A stretch of DNA of 64,000 nt from Talaromyces rugulosus (lineage: Eukaryota > Ascomycota > Eurotiomycetes > Eurotiales > Trichocomaceae), in NCBI RefSeq assembly GCF_013368755.1, contig NC_049561.1, forward strand, positions 6,324,001-6,388,000. The letters run 5' to 3'. Shown in pieces: positions 33,825 to 43,661 of the stretch. Position 1 is the first letter of the stretch. Every line of letters begins with the position of its first letter. Below the pieces are notes generated by a model. The model was given only the letters and a program-made list of their open reading frames with translations. It ran no database searches and was not told the DNA's origin. The translations under genes were made by a program, and so were the position numbers.

Positions 33825-36800
33825 ATGCAGAACGCCAGAAGCGACCCACCAACTCAGGTCTCGGTATATGAGTTGACTGCGCGTTGTTCCCAGTCCTTTG
33901 AAGAGTTACTCCAACTACTTTCCAAGATTAAAGCAGACGCCTTTGATGCAGCTGAAACACAGCTTGGACGTCTTAATATTTGGACCAGCAATGTCGGAGC
34001 CTTGGCAAATAAAAATGCCTCTCTCGACTACCGTCTACGAAGCAGCCATGATATAAAAGAGATGATTCTTCAGCTACTCCAAGTAATGGATAGAAATCTC
34101 AGGCGAGGTTTGGTAGAGTCTCCCTGCTTGGATAATTCAACCAGCTGATGTAGCCAGCTATCAAAAGCGCCCTGGAAATCAATAACCACTGCTTAGCAAA
34201 GGAATCTTACTGCCAAAGCTGTACAGATTTGGCGCCATCTCTCACAGAGAGTGTGGAAGCGACTAAAGAAAGTATTGATAGACTCCAAACACTAGCTATG
34301 GTACTTCGGAAATCCTCTATACAGAGCAGAAATATCCGCGCGAAAGCCTTTGCTAGTGAAGACGACGACGAGAGCTTCGAACTATTCGCCCTGACCATCA
34401 TAAAACACCGATACAAAGAAATAAACGGAAGCCTTTGTGAGCAACTTGCTGCTTCTCTTGCTATAAGGCGAAGGCGATTTGAATACAAGTCAAGGCATCA
34501 GAGTAAACTGGCCTATAATAACTACGTGAATACAAAAGATTCAAGAGTAGCAGAGCACGCTTCTCGTCAACTTGCACAACCAAGACAGACACAAAAGCGT
34601 ATTCAGCCTTCAGAATTGCCCGCAAAGAATATTATGTTCAAGCAGGAGTTGCAACCCATCGGACCAGCACCGTCTCAGACGAATGCCTCCACGCTAGATT
34701 CGAAAGCGTTTCGCAGGATTTTATACGACAGCGCAGCGAAGTCACCCTTTTCAGTTATCAGTAGGGGAACATCAATACACGATGCAAAGCTAGACTACCC
34801 ACCACCTCCGATTATTACGCGTGGGCATAATGAATGCACCTGCCCTTACTGTTTCGAGCTCCTTCCTGCTGCCAAAGTGAAAAATGACCGATGGTGGAGA
34901 CATCATGTGGATGCCGATCTTGAAGCCTATGTGTGCATCTCAGAAAGATGCAGTAGCGATCCAGTTTACTTTTCCAAGTTCGAAGAGTGGAGTCAGCACA
35001 TGGCTGAACATGGGCCATCAGAGGTGGCCTGGAATGTGCACCTCTTGATGTGGCGTTGCCCTATATGCAACCCAATTGAGCCCTTTCGCTGGAAAAATGA
35101 GTTTAAAGATCATATGAACTCTTTCCATGCAGATAGGTATACTCAATCGCAAGTATCCACCCTCACAAGACGAAGTACTGTATCAGCTATACGGGATCCC
35201 TTCACCTGTCCTCTTTGCAACTGCATCCCTGAAGAGATTGAGCATATAATACCTCGAAACAGAAAAAAAAGACTAGATCTCTTACCAAAGCATATTGCGG
35301 GTCATCTTAAATCACTAGCTTTTATGTCTTTGCCTTATAGAGATGATATCAACAACACTTTATCGGAAGCTAGCCGGGCCCCCTCTCGTGGCTTACATTG
35401 GACAGGGAAAAGCATGCAGGAACAGAGTTCCATTGATTCAGATTTGGCTCGCCTTTCGCTATCTTTCAGTGACGACGAAAATTTAAATAAACAGGAATTA
35501 GGAGCTGCCCGGACAATCTTGACGAGGGAACTGGGGACACAATCACCACCAGGCATTGAAGTGAGGGACATCGAGTGGAACTTTTTGCCTATTAAAGTGT
35601 ACCCTGACGCAGAGAAAGATCCCATATTACAGCCATTTATCATATCTAGGAATGGGTCATCCATAACATCTACGGCAAACCGAGTCCAGCCCGAGGATAA
35701 CAATAAGGACTATTCCATCAATTTTGAACTGCAGTTCACCCCTGCTTTCAAGCCCTTTGTGGGCCGTCATGCACTATGGCAGATAGAAGAAGCTTTGCGG
35801 CCACAGCATGAAGATCATGCCAGTGTTTGTGTCTTGTACGGAAATAAGGGTAACGGAAAGACTTGTCTAGCCCTTGAATTTGCAAGACAGCACAGAAAGG
35901 AGTATACTGCAGTGTTTTGGATTGATGGCTCCACTGAAAAAACGGTAGCACAGAGTATTGAAAATATTAAGTCGCGGCTACCTGGGCATCAAAGGCTAGA
36001 AAAAAATGGTAATTTGAACAGTCCGCCAAGCACAGGGCGACAGGAAGCCATCGATGACGTCTTGATATGGCTTTGCCAGAAAGGAAATAACCGGTGGCTG
36101 ATGATTTTTGATAACGTTGATCATGATGCTTATGATGCCTGGGAATACATTCCCAAAGCAGACCATGGATTTGTTCTGGTCACCACCAGATCTTCTTACC
36201 TAGTCAATATAGGTGTTAATTTAGGGATCTCCGCTATGGACCTCGGCCAGAGCATCGATATGTTGCATTTAACGTCCGGGAGGAACATGAGTGACTATAG
36301 CCAGTTAGCCCTAAGACTCTATTGCCACCCACTGGCTCTAGTTTTGGCAGGGTCATTTTTCCGTCAGCATCGGATTACACAGGAGAAATATCTAGAATTA
36401 TGCGGCCAGACTCTTGATGGGACCTCTAACCTGTTGGCTCTCGGTCATCGCTCTCATTTCTCTATTACCTCAACATTGCAGGTTTCCCTTAACCAAGCGA
36501 GGAATTCCAATCCCAACGCTGCGTTTCTTCTCGAATTGTGGTCATGTCTATCAAAAACCGATTTATGGTTTGAACTACTCTCGCCGGCATTGAAAGAAAT
36601 CAATGGAATTCCAGGGTGGCTACGATCACTCGCTTCGGATAATTTCTCCTTTCTAGACGCAATGCAAACACTTCTAGACTACTCACTAGCCGAGTGTCAT
36701 GAGAACGGCGGAGGCTATACTATGCACCCAGTCATCCATGAGTGGTGTTTTGATCAGTTACAGAACAAACAAGAGATGACATCACTTGCAATTATTGTTT

Positions 36801-39253
36801 TAGGCAATGCAGTTCCATCAACTCATAGCCAAGAATATTGGGCTTTACAACGCCGTTTACTGCCCCATCTTGATCGAACACAAAGCTTGGTGAATGGCAT
36901 TCCGGATTTCCAGATACCAGAAAATCTTTCTGGTCTCATGAGCGTGTGTTTTCATAAAATTGAAGACGTATACGCCGACCAAAATCAAATGGCAGAAGCT
37001 ACCCAAGCGGCACGACACGCCGTTACTTGTCTACCCGTATATCATCCAGACAGAGCGAAATGCTTGAATAATCTAGGACTTAAACTTGGTTACCAATTCT
37101 CTCACACGATGCACAATCTTTATTTGGATGACGCCATCCATGTGACACGACAAGCTATTTCTATTACACCAGATAAGCATCCAGACCAAGCAGGACAGCT
37201 GGACAATCTTGGATGTCATCTTTTTGAGGGTTATCTTTACTATATGGACAAAGCTAACCTTAAAGAAGCCATTCAAGCAGCTCGAGAAGCTATTAGTATT
37301 ACACCAAATGATCATCCAGACCTAGCAGGACGATTGAATAATCTTGGAACCTATCTTTTTCATCGATATCGTCACACTAAGGTCACAACTGACTTAGAAG
37401 AAGTTATCCAAGTAACACGACAGGCAGTTAACACCACACCAGATGATGATCCAGACCTAGCAGGACGATTGAACAATCTTGGAAACTATCTTTTTGATCG
37501 ATATCGTTACACTAATGCCATGACCGACTTAGAAAAAGTTATCCAAGTAACACGACGGGCAGTTAATGCTACACCAAATAACCACCCGCACCTAGCAGAA
37601 CGATTGAAGGACCTTGGACTTCGTCTTTGGCATAGATATCTCCGCACTAGGGCTATGACTGACTTGGAAGAGGCTACCTCTTGTCATACCCTAGCATTAC
37701 ATCAAATTACGCCAAATATTATCGTTCGAATAGAAGCCGGCAGAAATGTTCTCATGACTGCTGCGGAGGCCCTCGATTGGAAACAAGCTTACGAAGCGTG
37801 GAGTCTTGCTGTCAGACTGGCTCTGGAATTTGTACCGTTCTCACCTAAATATTTCGACAAATTGCAGAGACTTGGCCGGGTGTCGGACCTTGCTTCTGAT
37901 GCGGCGGTGGCAGCGCTCAATTCGCAACAGCCACCTATAGTCTCTCTCAGGTTACTTGAACAGGGGCTATGTTTAGTTGCAGCACCCACAGACAAGATGT
38001 TCGTGGACATATTTAATCTACAAGAAGCGGATTCCATTTTAGCCGAAAAGTTCTTTGCTGTCAGGAACAAACTGAAGTCACTTACAATGGGTGATAGAAC
38101 TACAACACAAACTAATCGACCTTCCTGGCAATTAAGAGCCGATGAGTGTCGAAAGGAAGATGAGAAATTTTACAAGTTGATCGCTGAGATCCGTGATAAA
38201 GACGGCTTTGAAAATTTCTTAGATGCACCCAGTCTTGAAGAAATGCAGGCTGCCGCAACTTCGGGCCCTATCGCCGTGATTAATGTTAGCTCATATCGAT
38301 GTGACGCGATTCTTGTTGAGATGCACCAAATCCGGGTCTTAAAATTACCCAGTCTGAATAGAGAGGAAATCGAGGCAAAGGCTAACAATGCAGATCTGAG
38401 AAGTCCCGAAATTCTGCAATGGCTATGGGATACCGTTACAGAGCCAATATTAGACGCTTTAGGGTATATTGACTGCCCTTCAAGCGACAAATGGCCACAT
38501 ATCTGGTGGATTCCGACAGGTCCATTGACCACATTCCCGCTGCATGCGGCCGGTTATCACGATCGTGCATCTGGCCAGACAGTGATTGACCGAGTGATGT
38601 CATCATACAGTCCATCTACAAAGGCAATTATTCAGAGCCGTCGACGTCAGGCATCATCCACCGCCAAAAAGGCGGTTCTGGTTGCCGCTGAACGGGGCAG
38701 CCTTTTGTATGGAAACGAAGAGGTTGAAAAGATCCGTGAACGTTGCCAGACTATGTCATTAACTCCAGTGGTGCCAACCCAATCTACAACAAATGTGATA
38801 TCACATCTGCTGCAGTGCAAGATATTCCATTTTACCGGTACAATTAGAGGCTATCCTAATTATAAAAACAACCTCTCGTCGATATTCGCCAACCTCTTTG
38901 AATTGAATCTGCGGAAATCACCACCGTTCTTTGCGTACCTCTCCATGTGCGGAGCTGATCCCAGCTGTAGTACGCAAAATATCGATCTCATCAGAAAATG
39001 TCAGCTGACCGGGTTTCGCCATGTTATCGGGACTCTATGGAATATGACTGAAACAGGCGTTAATATGGCGACAATTATATACGACGAAATGAGGGACAGT
39101 AACATGACTGACGAGTCTGTCTGTCGAGGGCTGCACAATGCAAGTAGAACACTCCGAGACCGTTGGCTCACGACACTGGAGACGGGGAATGGAAGCGAAC
39201 GAGCCAGTACCCAGTCCCCGAGCTGGATTCCTTATGTTCATTATGGGGTGTGA
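33825..39253 (+). CDS. NLR-like protein: C2H2-like region, NB-ARC, TPR and CHAT domain
   Basis: Exon 1 is 33825-34112 and exon 2 most likely 34154-39253, ~1,795 residues; the 41-nt intron is very short, and an alternative (34108-34196) would remove 16 residues. Domains: (1) helical N-terminus SVYELTARCSQSFEELLQLL, common at the start of fungal C2H2/NLR-like proteins; (2) zinc-binding region ~326-486 with CPYC, CISERC, CPIC, CPLC and several HxxxH pairs; (3) NB-ARC with P-loop GNKGNGKT (~659-666), Walker B LMIFDNVD (~745) and CHPLALVLAG; (4) five 45-residue TPR units (~1062-1290) such as HPDLAGRLNNLGTYLFHRYR; (5) CHAT domain ~1459-1795 with FFAYLSMCGAD (Cys1695) and GFRHVIGTLWNMT. CHAT is a caspase/separase-like protease fold. 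Its His motif (HFxGHG) reads HFTGTIRG, so Thr replaces the expected His. NLRs of this kind are switches that oligomerise on ligand binding. The two parts of the product (recognition, effector) are inferred, not shown. Confidence 0.85.
37032..37700 (+). repeat. Tandem 135-bp TPR-coding units in the NLR-CHAT gene
   Basis: Five consecutive 45-codon units, each beginning near HPD.A..LNNLG and ending TPDD or TPNN. Units three and four (about 37310-37575) differ at only 15 of 132 aligned bases, whereas units one, two and five are more diverged. This points to a recent duplication or gene conversion. Confidence 0.75.
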
Positions 39254-40837
39254 CTGGTTGCCTAAATGTAGTTGAGGCAGCATGTAGCTGTCAACGAGTA
39301 GAAGACCTGGGTGGGCCCTGGGGTGGGGAGCAGTGGTGGTGAGGCATACATCAATTGATATATATGGAAACATTCAACTATATAACCATCACCAATTGGT
39401 CGACTGTTCAAATGTTAATTTGAGTATGTATTGTTTGTTACACATATGTATACCTAGGCAGATGCCATTAATATCAAAATGGAATGCGAAATTCTCCAGC
39501 CCAGGCCCGTGACATGCGGACTATTTCCTTGACTCAAGCAAAACTAAACCCGGTTTTTACAGGCGCTGCCCTGTTTCGTCCCCAGGCTAAATAAGTGGCG
39601 ATACCCTGATGTGTTCCTGAAAAAACGGTGCTGTTGGTATTGCGAAGGACCATGATTTGGTCATAGCAAATATCAATGAGACAAGCCAGGCCTTAAAACG
39701 TTTCTTGTCCGAAACGAGTCAGTCTCCGCGACGATCCTCGCATGGGAAAAAAGACATGCATGGCGGGCTGATTCCTGGTTGGACGACGGCATCGACCAAC
39801 GAGACGTTGTGCCTGGGAATTCCTGGGCAGGGCCGTAACAGTGTCGCATCCAATAGGAATGTAGAAATGTTTGAAAAAGTATGGCAGTGGCGGGGGTTTC
39901 GCGATCGACGAGAATAAAGTTGACGCCAGGGGTTGTCGAGTCGCAACAATGGGTGTTTCACCACCACCACCACCACCACCACCACACCGCGCAAATCGTT
40001 GGCTGTCCATGCCCCAATATTGGCCTTTTGCGTCCACTTGGTAGGTTTGATGTATCGAACAGCGACGTATCCGATAGATTATTTCCTAGCAGTGTTCTGC
40101 ACCCCTGCGCTTGGGCGTTGTCCTTGAAACGTCTCGAGACAGGCGAGCTGGCCTCTAAGACGACGACATGCGAAAAACCTGGACAGCGCAGTTCTTGGCA
40201 GAGCCGCAATTCTTCTCCTGTTGGCCATCGCGACTTATGTCAATTGTTTCGAGCAATGCAACGGTTGGACAGGCTTCTGGGGCATTCCTGGCCGTGGGCG
40301 CGCCACTTGCTGCTATCGCGGTCGACACATTCCAGGCAGCCAGTGGCAGGCGCAAATGCCATTGATCGGCAGGAGGCTTCTCGGTGGCTGCGATGAAACT
40401 GCTGGACGAGAGATAAAGAGGGCCTTGTCGCCCAGGGCATTGTGGTCATTGTAGTTTGTTTTGTGTTCTGCAACAGTGAAGAACAATCAATCGAGTCAGT
40501 CATTATCGTTGCTAATTGTTTGCACACAGGGTAAGTGCTCGCGCTTTGTTTGGACGCTTTGTATGCTTTGTCTGGTTTGCTCCACCATGCCTGTTGTTAT
40601 TGTCTTTCCCACAAAGCACCTGTTCTTTTCGTCGCCTTAAAACTTCTCTTCTTTTGCTACTTGAACTGCTTACTCGCCTCCTCACACTCGCTTGCAGCAA
40701 CATACACTGACCTGTCACTCATTTAGACTTACTTCTTACTGTCCAGACTTGCAGAATAGCCCTGGTTGGCATTCCGTCTTTAGAAAAGAAACAAATACAC
40801 AGTCCATACTGCAAAATCCACTCGTTTCAAATTCACC
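39254..40837. other. Spacer between NLR-CHAT and the LPMO gene
   Basis: 1.6 kb with no supportable gene. Short ORFs occur on both strands around the CAC repeat but have low-complexity or random content. The right third (40515-40835) is pyrimidine-rich and is the probable promoter and leader of the LPMO gene. Confidence 0.45.
39959..39985. repeat. (CAC)9 trinucleotide repeat
   Basis: Nine uninterrupted CAC units in non-coding DNA; read in frame it would encode poly-His, but no gene is supported around it. Confidence 0.95.
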
Positions 40838-41854
40838 ATGAAGAACACATTCGCTATCTATGCCTTTTTGGCCTCGACTGCCTCTGCCCACATGCAGATG
40901 AGCAACCCGTATCCCCTTCGCAGCCCTCTGAATCCAGACGGTGGGGATAACAAGGACTATTCCTACACTAGTCCGCTGGATCCGTCTGGAGCAAACTTTC
41001 CATGCAAAGGGTACCAGAACGATGCTTTCAAGTCAGTTGCTACCTACGAAGGTGGCCAGCAGTACAGCATGTCTCTGGAAGGCAGTGCTACTCACGGCGG
41101 TGGCTCGTGCCAGTTGTCTCTCTCTTATGACACTGGAAAGACGTTCACTGTCATCGAGTCCATGGAGGGTGGCTGCCCCCTGACTTCCAACTACACCTTC
41201 ACCATTCCCTCGGATGCCCCAACAGGGGAGGCTCTTTTTGCCTGGAGCTGGTTCAACAAGATTGGCAACCGCGAAATGTACATGAACTGCGCCCAAGTCA
41301 CCGTTAAGGGAGGTTCTTCCAAGCGCGCTCACGCTCGTGACCTTAAGGTTGCCCGCGATGGGACTGCCTTTAGCTCTCGCCCGCCTCTGTTCATTGCCAA
41401 TGTCAATGGTCCTGGTGAATGCACTACGACTGAAGGCCAAGAAGTCAAGTTCCCTGAGCCTGGCCCTAATCTGCTAGGCGGTGTTGCGGGCCCTGGTTAC
41501 ACGTGCAAAGGCTCTGCATCCTTTCTTGGTGATGGATCTTCCACTGGAGGCAGCTCGGGAACTTCAGCTGCTCCATCGAGCACGACTACAGCACCATCAG
41601 ACTCCAGCCCTAGCCCAGCCGTCACTGCCACAACCTCTCCTTTAAACACTGCTCTTCCGACGACCACCACGAGCATCCCTAAAGCCATTCCAACCGATAG
41701 CCCCTCATCAGGCCAGTCTTGCTCGACCAACGGTGCTATTGTCTGCGGCTCCGACGGTAAAGCATGGTCAATGTGCAGCAGCGGCTCTCTCATCAGCATG
41801 GGCTCTGTAGCTGCTGGGACTACTTGTACTAACGGAGCAATCAGCAAGATCTAA
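40838..41854 (+). CDS. AA11 lytic polysaccharide monooxygenase (chitin-active) with X278-like tail
   Basis: Single exon, 338 residues. A signal peptide of 17 residues ends STASA, leaving His18 (HMQMSNPYPLR) as the N-terminus, the first ligand of the copper histidine brace. The second His is in GSATHGGGSCQLSLSYD, and the axial Tyr lies in KIGNREMYMNCAQVTV; both blocks and SPLDPSGANFPC match the AA11 family, which oxidatively cleaves chitin. After a Ser/Thr/Pro-rich linker (about 238-290) the last ~45 residues SCSTNGAIVCGSDGKAWSMC fit the small X278-like chitin-binding module of AA11 proteins. The enzyme is extracellular and probably acts on fungal or arthropod chitin. Length and layout are normal. 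Confidence 0.88.
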   Translation: MKNTFAIYAFLASTASAHMQMSNPYPLRSPLNPDGGDNKDYSYTSPLDPSGANFPCKGYQNDAFKSVATYEGGQQYSMSLEGSATHGGGSCQLSLSYDTGKTFTVIESMEGGCPLTSNYTFTIPSDAPTGEALFAWSWFNKIGNREMYMNCAQVTVKGGSSKRAHARDLKVARDGTAFSSRPPLFIANVNGPGECTTTEGQEVKFPEPGPNLLGGVAGPGYTCKGSASFLGDGSSTGGSSGTSAAPSSTTTAPSDSSPSPAVTATTSPLNTALPTTTTSIPKAIPTDSPSSGQSCSTNGAIVCGSDGKAWSMCSSGSLISMGSVAAGTTCTNGAISKI

Positions 41855-42218
41855 GACAGTACGCTCGCTGGACGACGGTCTTTCTGTTTGCAAAATCTTT
41901 CCTTCCCCCCTGGCGTCTTCCGTCACGCCTGTTTTCCTCGATGAACTTTTTTTTTTAATGAACAACGAAACGAAACGAAACATGCAGACACAACACAGAC
42001 ACAACACAGACACAATTTTGTCTCTAGCTGTCAAGGGCTGGTCCCTAGTCATTGGCTTCCCTTAGGTAGAAAATAAACGAATCAATGCTGAACACGAGAC
42101 GTTTTCGATTTTTGAGGTACGACTTCGCAATTATGCAAGTCTCAGACAAACAACGTAATTTTATTAGATTTCGTAGATGCAAATTATAATAGTATTACAG
42201 CACCAGCAACAAGGACAC
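41855..42218. other. Convergent 3' region of the LPMO and pga2 genes
   Basis: No gene seen. It contains three ACGAA units (41965-41979) and a minisatellite (next entry). Confidence 0.45.
41985..42015. repeat. 11-bp minisatellite CAGACACAACA, 2.8 copies
   Basis: Two full and one partial exact copy of CAGACACAACA, probably in the LPMO 3' UTR. Confidence 0.9.
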
Positions 42219-42779
42219 CTAAGCAGCGGCCTTCTTTTTCTCTCCTTCGCCTTCAGACTCACTCCAATCCAGCAGCTGCAGCAATTCCTCTTCATCCATC
42301 TGCTCAGCCTTGCGTAACGCTTCCTGTTTGGCGGCAGCCTTCTGCCTCTTGCGCGCTCCTCGACCCCAGTCCATAACACCACTTGCTTTGATCTTTTCAG
42401 CCTCGTCTTCCTCATCACTGCCCTCGTTCTCTTTGTCATCCTCTGCCTCTCCTCCACCGAGCCTCAAACTATTCGCATTCTTCTTCGCGCGCTCCGTGCC
42501 GGGAGCCAGAAACCCTTCTTCCTCTTCTCGCTTCTTCTTGCGCTCGGCGTCTTCCTTGTCCATTTGCTTCTCAAACACCTTTTTGAAAAACAGCTCGATG
42601 TACGGCCGCAACATGAGGTATGCGGCCACAATGACGATGATGCGTAGCCATCGTTTGATCTTGGGCGTCGCGAGCCAGTCTTGCACGTCGCCGATGGTTT
42701 CGAGTAAGTAGTGGCTGGCGGTCTCGACGATTTCGCTGAAGACGGCGGCGATGTCCAGGTTGTCTGCGTTGGAGGCCAT
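42219..42779 (-). CDS. pga2: Pga2-type ER protein-trafficking factor
   Basis: Single exon, 186 residues from the ATG at 42779 (MASNADNLDIAAVFSEIVET). One transmembrane segment near residues 43-62 (WLRIIVIVAAYLMLRPYIEL), followed by a long charged cytosolic part with coiled-coil-like KKVFEKQMDKEDAERKKKRE, the motif GVMDWGRGARKRQKAAAKQE and an acidic end LLQLLDWSESEGEGE. This is the layout of Pga2, a small ER membrane protein needed for processing and transport of secretory proteins in yeast. The open frame continues upstream to 42899, but the extension lacks family character. Divergent from mhf1. Confidence 0.85.
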   Translation of the reverse strand: MASNADNLDIAAVFSEIVETASHYLLETIGDVQDWLATPKIKRWLRIIVIVAAYLMLRPYIELFFKKVFEKQMDKEDAERKKKREEEEGFLAPGTERAKKNANSLRLGGGEAEDDKENEGSDEEDEAEKIKASGVMDWGRGARKRQKAAAKQEALRKAEQMDEEELLQLLDWSESEGEGEKKKAAA

Positions 42780-43151
42780 GGTGTAATAATCTCTTGAAGT
42801 TTTTTTTTCCCCTTCTTCTTGTAGCGAATGCGCGCCGAGCTCCACGAGTAGTGGAAATACAATGAGACTGCTCCCTTGGTAGAAACAGTAAAATATCACT
42901 TGAGAAAACGGTAAGATATGGATTGATTGATTGATTCAAAACCAAGAAGCAATAATAAAATAAAATAAAATAAAAATCATGGCAGCAATTATTAGCCTCA
43001 TCGATAACGGTTTAGCCGCTGATCGTGCCGGGCTTGCCGCGCCGGCCGAATGTTTTCCCGGCCGACGCGTCCCTGACGGATCGGGAAATATCACAACGCG
43101 CTTTTTACTCTTTGACAAGCATGATAAAGAAGACTACAACGCGGATAAGAC
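42780..43151. promoter_or_regulatory. Bidirectional promoter of pga2 and mhf1 with an MCB element
   Basis: 372 bp between divergent starts. ACGCGT (MluI cell-cycle box) at 43065-43070 lies 82 bp upstream of the mhf1 ATG. Simple repeats (TGAT units near 42922-42937, TAAAA units at 42955-42973) occupy the pga2 side. Confidence 0.55.
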
Positions 43152-43661
43152 ATGTCGGATAACAACAACAATGAGGAATCTGTGGCTCTTGAAGAGGTTT
43201 GTTTTATTTGAACTGTGCGTGTTTTTCTTCTCTCTAGCTAATCAACCATACAGCGCTTCAAGTCCGCTCTGTGGCTCGCCATCGGCAAGATCGTCGACGA
43301 GGAGACTATTGAATTAGGCGTCAATGCCACGCCTCAGTTTATCGGAGCCTTGACGGAGATGGTATGGGCGCAGATTGGTTAGTCGCCATTTGCAGCTGTT
43401 TGCAAATATCCAACTGACCGTGTTTTTAGAAACTGTCAGTCAGGATTTGGAGGCGTTTGCCAAGTATGTCTTTTTTTTAATGGTTCTGCATACTCCATAT
43501 ACTAAAATGTTAGACACGCTGGACGATCGACAATCAATATCAACGACGTGATGCTTTTGGCGCGACGCAATGAAGGTTTAGAATCCATTCTACGCGGGTT
43601 TGCTGATCAGCAGAAGGAACTAGCCCGGCAACAGCAGGCGGGTGAAGCTGGCAGTGACTGA
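43152..43661 (+). CDS. mhf1: CENP-S/Mhf1 histone-fold protein
   Basis: Four short exons assembled by hand: 43152-43196, 43254-43377, 43430-43463 and 43514-43661, 116 residues. No single exon gives a long ORF, so it is easily missed. The product starts MSDNNNNEESVALEERFKSA, then LWLAIGKIVDEETIELGVNA, TPQFIGALTEMVWAQIETVS, DLEAFAKHAGRSTININDVM and LLARRNEGLESILRG. This is the CENP-S/MHF1 histone fold, which pairs with CENP-X/MHF2, works at kinetochores (CENP-T-W-S-X) and activates the FANCM/Fml1/Mph1 DNA translocase at stalled forks. All splice junctions keep frame and follow GT-AG. Length is normal. Confidence 0.9.

Noticed and set aside
39693..40396. ORFs around the CAC repeat, including poly-His and poly-Trp readings
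   Set aside because: Created by the trinucleotide repeat; no splice or conserved content.
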